The notes beneath the pieces were generated by a model. It saw only the letters and a program-made list of their open reading frames with translations, was not told the origin of the DNA and ran no database searches. Positions 8,215-14,840 of a stretch of 56,773 nt of DNA are shown here, piece by piece. The DNA comes from Thermocrinis sp. GTDB lineage: Bacteria > Aquificota > Aquificia > Aquificales > Aquificaceae. Location: NCBI RefSeq assembly GCF_036781485.1, contig NZ_DAIQAX010000002.1, forward strand, positions 14,609 to 71,381, given 5' to 3'. The translations under genes were made by a program, and so were the position numbers. Each line of letters begins with the position of its first letter. The stretch's first letter is position 1.

Positions 8215-10108
8215 GTTTGATATATTTTATCTTCATCCCAAGATCCTCCACTGCCTGCCTAAACTCCTTGAACTTGAAAATTCTTCTATCGCACAGAATG
8301 ATTGTGCCAAAATCTTGAGAGCTTCTCATCATCCTTCCAAGCCCCTGCCTGAACTTTATAAGCGCCTTCATCTTTTGATATTCAAAAGGCTCTTCCCCAA
8401 TCTCTTTTAAGTATCTTATTCTGTGATAGGTAAGTGGATCCTCTGGGCTGTCAAAGGGAAGTTTAGCCATCAGTATTCCCTTTTCCCCCTTAACATCAAT
8501 CCCAAACCAAAGACTGTCTAAGCCAACCAATGCCTTTATCTCTCCTTTTCTCAGAGCTTCAACGAGAAGGGACAATTTATCTTCCCCCTGTAAAGCTATA
8601 CCTTCTTCGTCTCTAAAAAGATTTAGTTGTTCCTTGTTTGTTAGCAGGGCTAAGACTCTATCGTGAAGAGTTCTTAGTTTTTTGTAGGCAAGTTTTAGAC
8701 ACAGTTCCCACTCTTCTTTCTCCTTTGGGTTTGCGTTATAAACTACAAACTCCACTCTGTGATATGGGAATGTGTGGGGAAGGTCGTAAAACTCCCCCAC
8801 TATACCCATAGTTTGGTAAAGATCCTCTGGGTCAACTGTAGCGGAGGTTATGATCACTCCCTTATAACCGCTAAGGTCAAAGTATCCAGCGGGAAAGACA
8901 GGGAACCTCTCCAGCCTATAGTTAAAGCCTTTAAGCCTACTGCTCCACTTTCTACTGATGGAAAATCCCACGTCTGCGGGAGGCGATTTCATAACCTTGT
9001 AAAAGTCCTTCAATCTTTGAATCTTCTTTTCCAAGAGTTCATAAGTTTTTAGCTTTTTTATAACTCTCTCTTCTTCCTCTGTGGGCTCATCAAAGCTTAC
9101 GTTAAGTTGGAAGTATTCTTCCCAGTTTAAGAGGCTGGACCGCTGAAGGTAATCCTTAAGCTTCAGACTGATCCACAGCTTGGAGGTCAGGTAGTTTCCG
9201 ATTTCTGATATGAGCTTTTCCTTTATTCTTTTGTGGTATGTGCTTATCGGTCTTATTATCAGCTCTTCAAAGTCCTTTAAGTATGGAGCTAAGTTTTGAA
9301 GTGGTTTCTGTTGTGTTTCCTCATCAAACATCTCTGAAAAGTGGCGCTCAAAGAATTCTTCTACACGCGCCTGTGCATCTGGCAAAAACTGGACTATTCT
9401 TTCCATTATCTCCACCCTTAGGGTATAGGTAGATACACCGTCTGTTAAGGAAGAGGTTACGTATTTGTCAAGCTCGTGGGCTTCGTCTATCACCAAAAGC
9501 CTATCCTCTGGGTTTTCAAACTCCTTGAGTGCCAAAAGGGCATGATTTACTACGATTATCCTTGCGTTCTTTTCTCTCCTTTTCAACTTACTCCAGTAGT
9601 AGCACTCTTCACTGTATTTGCAAATACTTCTGTAATGTGAAGTGCAGTAATCATCCTCTACGCAAAGATCTTTCCAAAGCTCTACATCCACCTGCACGAA
9701 TTCCCAATCCCCGTCCCACTCGCTCTCCAGAAGATCCTCTATCTGGGAAGGTCTTTTGTCTGGTGGCTGTTGGTAGAACCTATCAAGACAGAGGTAATTG
9801 TTCTTTCCCTTCAGAATCAAGTAATCTACACTCTCACCGGTTAAGTAGGAGTGATAAACCTTTAAGGTTTCAATATCCCTTCTTAACTGCTCTTGCAAAA
9901 GCTTGGTGCCGGTAGATATTATAGCCTTTTGCCCTTTTTCCAATATGGGTATAAGGTAGCCATAAGTTTTGCCGGTGCCTGTTGGTGCCTGAATTATGCT
10001 TATCCCGCCATTTTCTATGGTATGGGATACAATATCAAAAAACCTCTCCTGTGCTTCCCTTCTTTCAAGTCCTTTGTTTAACAGAAAGCTATAGAGCAAG
10101 AAGGGCAT
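8207..10108 (-). CDS. XPD/DinG-family iron-sulfur DNA helicase
   Basis: A 633-residue superfamily 2 helicase. Walker A is APTGTGKT (41-48), Walker B is the DEAH box in LLVIDEAHELD, and motif VI is GLGRMMRS near the C-terminus. Between motifs I and II lies a cysteine cluster (YLC, DLC, DYC, SIC, EEC) fit for the 4Fe-4S cluster of the XPD/Rad3/DinG clade. DinG-like enzymes unwind forked DNA and R-loops in repair. It overlaps the LOG-fold gene downstream and abuts the HIT gene upstream (shared base 10108). The neighbours (DnaQ-like exonuclease, Maf, HIT) give the operon a nucleic-acid and nucleotide-housekeeping flavour. Confidence 0.88.
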   Translation of the reverse strand: MPFLLYSFLLNKGLERREAQERFFDIVSHTIENGGISIIQAPTGTGKTYGYLIPILEKGQKAIISTGTKLLQEQLRRDIETLKVYHSYLTGESVDYLILKGKNNYLCLDRFYQQPPDKRPSQIEDLLESEWDGDWEFVQVDVELWKDLCVEDDYCTSHYRSICKYSEECYYWSKLKRREKNARIIVVNHALLALKEFENPEDRLLVIDEAHELDKYVTSSLTDGVSTYTLRVEIMERIVQFLPDAQARVEEFFERHFSEMFDEETQQKPLQNLAPYLKDFEELIIRPISTYHKRIKEKLISEIGNYLTSKLWISLKLKDYLQRSSLLNWEEYFQLNVSFDEPTEEEERVIKKLKTYELLEKKIQRLKDFYKVMKSPPADVGFSISRKWSSRLKGFNYRLERFPVFPAGYFDLSGYKGVIITSATVDPEDLYQTMGIVGEFYDLPHTFPYHRVEFVVYNANPKEKEEWELCLKLAYKKLRTLHDRVLALLTNKEQLNLFRDEEGIALQGEDKLSLLVEALRKGEIKALVGLDSLWFGIDVKGEKGILMAKLPFDSPEDPLTYHRIRYLKEIGEEPFEYQKMKALIKFRQGLGRMMRSSQDFGTIILCDRRIFKFKEFRQAVEDLGMKIKYIKHV

Positions 10109-10467
10109 TAGCCAGGGGGCCAGCTCATAGATCTTCCACCTATTAGGTGAAGATGCAGATGAAACACGCTCTGACCTGCGTGCTCACCGACGTTAAAGAC
10201 CAATCTATAACCACCTTTTGTGCTGTCCGGAGAGGACAAGTTTAAACTTTCCCCTATCTTTCTCGCTACGTAAAACATGTGTCCTACTAACTGTTCATCT
10301 TCCTGCTCCAAAGACTGAATACCAAATATGTGTTTTTTGGGAACTATTAGTATATGAACTGGAGCCACCGGGTTTATGTCGTGGAAGGCATACACCCAAT
10401 CATCTTCGTACACGCCTTTAGAGGGTATTTCTCTGCTGACGATCTTACAAAATATACAGTCCTTCAT
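10108..10467 (-). CDS. HIT-family nucleotide hydrolase (HinT-like)
   Basis: A 119-residue histidine-triad protein. The N-terminal CIFCKI motif provides two of the usual zinc-site cysteines. The C-terminal catalytic triad is HLHLHLIGG. HinT proteins hydrolyse purine nucleoside phosphoramidates and aminoacyl-adenylates. Two GGAGG sequences precede the start; the upstream one (inside the end of the preceding small ORF) has the correct spacing, while the second touches the ATG. Confidence 0.92.
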   Translation of the reverse strand: MKDCIFCKIVSREIPSKGVYEDDWVYAFHDINPVAPVHILIVPKKHIFGIQSLEQEDEQLVGHMFYVARKIGESLNLSSPDSTKGGYRLVFNVGEHAGQSVFHLHLHLIGGRSMSWPPG

Positions 10468-10473
10468 CCTCCT

Positions 10474-10620
10474 TCACCTCCTGTGTTGAAGCTTTATCTG
10501 AACACCCCCACCAATTTCTACCCCTGAACCATCTGTGCCTACGCTTGCTGATACAAAGGCGCATGAGCTTAAGCTAATCAAGCAAAGACTTAAGAAAGCT
10601 ATCCGTTTTGGATGCAGGAA
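10474..10620 (-). CDS. Possible small lipoprotein with non-standard start
   Basis: A short reading frame between maf and the HIT gene encodes a textbook lipoprotein signal: basic KR, a hydrophobic stretch, and a lipobox ending LSSC, followed by about 28 mature residues (AFVSASVGTDG, a Gly-rich stretch, IKLQHRR). The frame overlaps the last codons of maf in another phase. No in-frame ATG, GTG or TTG gives a full signal peptide; the nearest candidates are CTG (10620-10618) or ATA (10602-10600). It may be a real gene with a rare start, a remnant, or an accident. The stop codon lies in the Shine-Dalgarno region of the HIT gene. Confidence 0.35.
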   Translation of the reverse strand, partial: FLHPKRIAFLSLCLISLSSCAFVSASVGTDGSGVEIGGGVQIKLQHRR

Positions 10621-11149
10621 GACCCATAACAGTGTAAAAGTCCCCCTTGATCCTTTCCACAAACTTAGCACCCAATCCTTGCACTCCATAGGCACCGGCC
10701 TTGTCCAACGGCTCTTTTGTTTTAATGTATTCATCAATCTCTTCCTCGTCAATTTTTCTAAATTTAACCCACGCGGTATCATGAAAGATAACCTTTCCTT
10801 TGGGGGATAGAATGGCTACCGCAGTTATAACCTTGTGCCATCTGCCAGATAGACTTATGAGCATATTTCTTGCTTGCTCTTCGTCTTTCGGTTTCCCAAG
10901 GATTTTTTCACCTAATACCACTACGGTATCCGCACCCAAGACTGTGGAAAACTTATACTCTTTCCATACCTTAAAGGCCTTTTGGTATGCTAGTCTTCTG
11001 GCAGCTATCAGAGGATTTTGCTCGTATCCCTCTTCTATCATAGATGGTATAACAAAGAAGCTATACCCGAGCATTTTAAGTATCTCCACCCTCCTCTTTG
11101 ACTCAGAAGCTAATATAAGAAGCCTCACAGGAATTATTATAAACATCAC
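10574..11149 (-). CDS. maf: Maf-like nucleoside triphosphate pyrophosphatase
   Basis: A 191-residue Maf/YhdE-family protein. The N-terminal ASESKRR is the LASxSPRR phosphate-binding motif of the family, and GADTVV is the catalytic Asp motif. Family members hydrolyse non-canonical or modified nucleoside triphosphates (dTTP, UTP, m7GTP and others), cleaning the nucleotide pool; overproduction can block septation. The gene overlaps the DnaQ-like gene by 4 nt (ATGA type), so the two are translationally coupled. A start a few codons downstream of MMFIIIP is also possible. Confidence 0.9.
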   Translation of the reverse strand: MMFIIIPVRLLILASESKRRVEILKMLGYSFFVIPSMIEEGYEQNPLIAARRLAYQKAFKVWKEYKFSTVLGADTVVVLGEKILGKPKDEEQARNMLISLSGRWHKVITAVAILSPKGKVIFHDTAWVKFRKIDEEEIDEYIKTKEPLDKAGAYGVQGLGAKFVERIKGDFYTVMGLPASKTDSFLKSLLD

Positions 11150-11778
11150 ACTCTGAGTGGGAGCTTTCCTAATGGGAGGTTTTCGTGCTTTTTTACCAGC
11201 TTAAGAAATACCAAAGAAGTCATGTAAGCATCCTCCAAAGCATCGTGAAGGTTTGATAGGGGCAAGTTTAGTTTTTTGGTAAGCTCCTCTAAGGTAGGAA
11301 TTTTACTCTCAACCTCCAGCAGATCCACTATGTCCATGTAGTAAGGATAGAAAACTCCCCCGCATGCTTCTTTTACTATGTTCCTCATTACCCAAACATC
11401 TATCTGTGTAAAGTAGCCTACAAGCAAGCATCCCCGGGAGAATTCAATAAACTCTTTACAGGCTTGTTTGGGCTCTATTCCCCCCTTTAGCTCGTCAGGT
11501 AATATACCATGCACCTTTACGCTTTCCAAGCTCTGAACAGGATTTTTTATCTTAAAGCTTATGTGATCAGAAAGCTTTAGGTTTAAGCCTTCCAAACGAA
11601 AAGCACCCAAACTTAAGGCTTTGGCAGTTTTGAAATCAGTGTGGGACGTTTCTGTGTCAAAAACCACAAAACAACTATCCTTTACTCTTTTTTTTAAGTC
11701 CAAATCCCAGTTGAACCTCTCAAAGGCTTCTCTATATTTTTTCCTGTAATACCACCTCTTGAGCCTACCAAAGCTCAT
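11146..11778 (-). CDS. DnaQ-like 3'-5' exonuclease (DEDDh family)
   Basis: A 210-residue exonuclease related to the epsilon proofreading subunit of DNA polymerase III. Exo I is FDTETS (catalytic D41 and E43), Exo II lies in the region VGYFTQIDVWVM, and Exo III is HDALEDA near residue 180, giving the DEDDh set. The N-terminal 30 residues are basic. It could proofread for polymerase III or act alone in repair; sequence alone cannot tell. It is the first gene of the minus-strand operon reaching to 7372 and diverges from mrp across a 60-nt gap. Confidence 0.85.
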   Translation of the reverse strand: MSFGRLKRWYYRKKYREAFERFNWDLDLKKRVKDSCFVVFDTETSHTDFKTAKALSLGAFRLEGLNLKLSDHISFKIKNPVQSLESVKVHGILPDELKGGIEPKQACKEFIEFSRGCLLVGYFTQIDVWVMRNIVKEACGGVFYPYYMDIVDLLEVESKIPTLEELTKKLNLPLSNLHDALEDAYMTSLVFLKLVKKHENLPLGKLPLRV

Positions 11779-11838
11779 TGAGAAAACTCATAATGAAAGT
11801 TTGTCTATAAATTATATTTATTTTCTTGGAGGTATAAT

Positions 11839-12864
11839 ATGGCAGTAAAAGAAATAATGGACTCTTTGGCAAAGCAAACTGTGAATAACAAGAAACTCTC
11901 CGAATTGGTAAAGGACATAAAGCTAGTGGGTGATAAGCTTGAGTTGGTTTTTATGCTGCCCAACAAAAGTTTGGAAAAGGAGATAAGGGAAAAGGCCTTG
12001 AGCGTTTTAAAGGATGTGGAAGGGCTGCAGGACGTTGAAATAAGCTTTACTGAGATGGGACAACCTGTTCAAAGTCCCGCTTTTCATAGAACCAGACTTC
12101 CTGGGGTTAAACATTTAATAGTGGTTGGTAGCGGAAAGGGTGGGGTGGGCAAATCTACTGTAGCTACAAACATCGCTCTCTCTTTATCCAAACTTGGATA
12201 CAAAGTGGGTCTTTTGGACGGAGACATATACGGTCCGAGCATCCCAACTATGCTGGGCCTAAAAAATCAAAGGGTAGAAGTGGATAAATTTAACCGAATT
12301 ATACCTGCAGAAGCCTTTGGGATGAAGGTAATGTCTGTGGGCTTTTTGCTTCCTTCCGAGGATACGCCGCTTATATGGCGTGGCCCAATGCTAATGAAGG
12401 CTCTGACTCAGTTTTTGTTTGACGTAAAGTGGGGTAGTTTGGACTTCTTGGTCTTGGACCTACCACCAGGTACGGGAGACGTTCAGCTAACTTTAGCTCA
12501 AACAGTGGAAATTGACGGTGCCATAGTGGTTACCACTCCTCAAGATGTGGCCCTTGCGGACGTAAAGAAGGCGGTGGTGATGTTTAAAGAAGTTGGTATC
12601 CCAGTGCTTGGGGTAATAGAGAACATGGCATACTTTGTCTGTCCAGAATCAGGCAACAAGTATTACATATTTGGCAAAGGAAGAGTTTTGGCTTTTGCTC
12701 AAGCTTATGGGCTCAAAGTGCTTGGCTCTGTTCCCATAGAGCCTGAAATTGCAGAAACCTCAGACAGTGGTGTGCCAATAGTGGAAAGCTCTGCCAATTC
12801 TCAGTCTGCCAAAGCTTTCCTTAGTATAGCAAAGATTATCGCGGAAGAATTAGAAAGGAGGTAA
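11839..12864 (+). CDS. mrp: Mrp/ApbC iron-sulfur carrier ATPase
   Basis: A 341-residue P-loop ATPase of the Mrp/NBP35 family: an N-terminal MIP18-like domain (about 1-75), then the ATPase with deviant Walker A GSGKGGVGKS (97-106), DGDIYGPS, and Walker B in LDLPPGTGD. Mrp proteins assemble and carry 4Fe-4S clusters. The CxxC that bridges the dimeric cluster in many members is incomplete: Cys268 is followed by Pro, Glu and Ser271. GGAGG (11828-11832) sets the start. The desulfurase-like gene follows after 3 nt, so they form one operon. Confidence 0.92.
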   Translation: MAVKEIMDSLAKQTVNNKKLSELVKDIKLVGDKLELVFMLPNKSLEKEIREKALSVLKDVEGLQDVEISFTEMGQPVQSPAFHRTRLPGVKHLIVVGSGKGGVGKSTVATNIALSLSKLGYKVGLLDGDIYGPSIPTMLGLKNQRVEVDKFNRIIPAEAFGMKVMSVGFLLPSEDTPLIWRGPMLMKALTQFLFDVKWGSLDFLVLDLPPGTGDVQLTLAQTVEIDGAIVVTTPQDVALADVKKAVVMFKEVGIPVLGVIENMAYFVCPESGNKYYIFGKGRVLAFAQAYGLKVLGSVPIEPEIAETSDSGVPIVESSANSQSAKAFLSIAKIIAEELERR

Positions 12865-12867
12865 GCA

Positions 12868-14088
12868 ATGTTTATAAAGAAACTTGGAAAGAGAGTTGTT
12901 TATTTAGACCATATAGCCACTACTCCAGTGGCGCAAGAAGTGCTGGACGCTATGCTTCCTTACTTTAGAGAACACTTTGGCAATCCCACTTCTCTGCACA
13001 GCTTTGGCCAAGTGGCAAAAAAAGCCATAAACGAAGCAAGAGAAAAGATAGCAAGTTTAATACGCGCCAACTCTCCGGAGGAAATCATATTCACTTCTGG
13101 GGGAATAGAAGCTAACAATCTTGCTATAAAAGGTATAGCAAAAGCTTATGAGAAAAGGGGAAGACACATAGTCTCTACGGAGATAGAGCATCACTCCATA
13201 CTTCATCCCTTAAAGAGCTTGGAAAGGGAAGGTTGGGAAGTAACCTACCTAAAGCCAGACCACTATGGAATCATTCATCCGGATCAGGTAAGGGAAGCGG
13301 TAAGAGAGGACACCGTTTTGGTAAGCATAGGCCACTCAAACAGAGAGATAGGCACAATACAGAACATAAAGGAGCTTGTTAAAGCAGCTAAGGAGAAAAA
13401 CCCAAGGGTTGTATTCCACACGGACGCTTGCCCTACCCTGGGACACTATCCTGTAGATCTTAAGGATTGGGGAGTGGATTGTGCATCCTTTACAGCTCAC
13501 CTGATGTATGGACCAAAAGGGGTAGGCGCTCTATGGACAAGAAAAGGAGTAAAAGTTAGACCTTTGATTGAAGGTGGAACACAAGAAAGGGGAGTTAGAG
13601 CGGGGACGGAGAATGTGCCTGGTATAGTGGGTTTTGGCGCGGCGGCAGAGCTAACTCAAAAAGAGTTAGAAGACAGAATGACAAGACTTTCCTATTACAG
13701 AAACAAACTAAAAAAAGCCATAGAGGAAAAGCTTGACTATGTGGAATTTACCGGACATCCCACCCAAAGGCTGCCACATCACCTTTCTTTGATTGTCCAT
13801 CTTATAGAAGGGGAGGCTATGCTCCTAAGGCTTGACCTTATGGGTGTGGAAACCGCTTCTGGGTCTGCCTGCGTATCCTTAGCCTTAAAGCAATCTCACG
13901 TGCTTTTTGCTATAGGCGTGCCCAAGGAGGTTGCCAACGGTTCTTTGGTTTTCAGCTTTGGAAGGGACAACACGGAGGAGGACGTGGATTACGTGGCAGA
14001 AGAGTTTCCAAAGACGGTAAAGTTGCTAAGAGAACTCTCTCCCTTCAATCCAGAAAATTGGGAGCAGTACGTTAAAGGTAAAAAGTAA
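12868..14088 (+). CDS. Cysteine desulfurase (IscS/NifS) homologue without the PLP lysine
   Basis: A 406-residue fold-type I aminotransferase-like protein closely resembling IscS/NifS: DHIATTP near the N-terminus, EIEHHSI, HTDA (H184, D186), a conserved YGPKGVGALW stretch, and the active-site cysteine in SGSACVS (Cys335). The lysine that forms the Schiff base with PLP, normally in SGHK before YGPKG, is Leu212 (AHLMYGPKG, codon 13501-13503). The PLP-contacting Gln of the DAxQ motif is Pro189. The reading frame is intact and otherwise well conserved, so this is a substitution, not decay. Archaeoglobus fulgidus IscS also lacks this lysine (Asp instead) and serves as an IscU partner and cluster scaffold. 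It follows mrp by 3 nt. Confidence 0.85.
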   Translation: MFIKKLGKRVVYLDHIATTPVAQEVLDAMLPYFREHFGNPTSLHSFGQVAKKAINEAREKIASLIRANSPEEIIFTSGGIEANNLAIKGIAKAYEKRGRHIVSTEIEHHSILHPLKSLEREGWEVTYLKPDHYGIIHPDQVREAVREDTVLVSIGHSNREIGTIQNIKELVKAAKEKNPRVVFHTDACPTLGHYPVDLKDWGVDCASFTAHLMYGPKGVGALWTRKGVKVRPLIEGGTQERGVRAGTENVPGIVGFGAAAELTQKELEDRMTRLSYYRNKLKKAIEEKLDYVEFTGHPTQRLPHHLSLIVHLIEGEAMLLRLDLMGVETASGSACVSLALKQSHVLFAIGVPKEVANGSLVFSFGRDNTEEDVDYVAEEFPKTVKLLRELSPFNPENWEQYVKGKK

Positions 14089-14779
14089 TCTTCTCTTCCA
14101 CGAGCTTTAGGTCCTCTTCTGTATCAACGCCGTGGTAGTAGTTTGAGCTAAGTAAGACCTTTATATCAACTCCCTTTTCCAATAGCCTAAGTTGCTCCAA
14201 AGATTCAAGCCTTTCCAAAGTGGATGGCTTCCAATTGACAAAATCCATAAGAACTTCTCTTCTAAAAGCGTAAATACCTACGTGTTTTAGAGGATAGATA
14301 GAGGAATTTCCCTTCATGTAAGGGATGGGGCTTCTGGAAAAGTATAAAGCCCTTTGGTTTTCGTCCAAGACTACTTTCACACAAGAAGGACTGGTGTACG
14401 AATCCGGATCGTGTATAGCAAGGGTAGCTACAGGGTATTCGTCCAAAGCGGAAAGAAGGCTTTCCACATCGTCTTTATAAACAAAAGGCTCATCACCTTG
14501 GTAGTTAATCACATAATCCGCCTCTATATCTTTTATGGCATAAGCTACCCTATCACTTCCAGAAGGGAGCTCTGAGGGTGTGAAAACAATCCTGATGGGC
14601 AGATCTTGGACTACTTTGGCTATTCTTTCGCTGTCTGTGGCAAGTACAACCTCTTTTCCTGTTTTTACACATCCTTCCACTACCCACCTTATCAAAGGTT
14701 TGCCTTTTATAAGCTGGAGCGGTTTTTCCCTAAGCCTAGTGGAGCTGAGCCTTGATGGTATGACTATAACTTGTTTCAT
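14072..14779 (-). CDS. kdsB: 3-deoxy-manno-octulosonate cytidylyltransferase
   Basis: A 235-residue CMP-Kdo synthetase, which activates Kdo for lipopolysaccharide inner-core synthesis in the cytoplasm. Motifs: N-terminal VIPSRLSSTRLREKPL (nucleotide loop), LATDSERI, YQGDEPF, and the C-terminal HGVDTEEDL. The length is normal. It overlaps the end of the desulfurase homologue by 17 nt tail to tail. The start has a TAAAAT hexamer (complement of 14790-14795) 10 nt upstream and no Shine-Dalgarno. Confidence 0.95.
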   Translation of the reverse strand: MKQVIVIPSRLSSTRLREKPLQLIKGKPLIRWVVEGCVKTGKEVVLATDSERIAKVVQDLPIRIVFTPSELPSGSDRVAYAIKDIEADYVINYQGDEPFVYKDDVESLLSALDEYPVATLAIHDPDSYTSPSCVKVVLDENQRALYFSRSPIPYMKGNSSIYPLKHVGIYAFRREVLMDFVNWKPSTLERLESLEQLRLLEKGVDIKVLLSSNYYHGVDTEEDLKLVEEKITFYL

Positions 14780-14840
14780 TTCAGAATAGATTTTAATGCC
14801 AGATCTTTGAAAGTAGGAGGGTTATAAAATTTTATTGAAA

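Noticed and set aside
9529..9915. 128-codon plus-strand frame inside the XPD/DinG-like helicase gene
   Set aside because: It is antisense to the iron-sulfur domain of a well-supported helicase and shows no motif or ribosome binding site.
14835..14840. TTG start two codons before the nuclease-helicase ATG
   Set aside because: The ATG at 14841 is a stronger start and the extra residues add nothing; neither has a Shine-Dalgarno.
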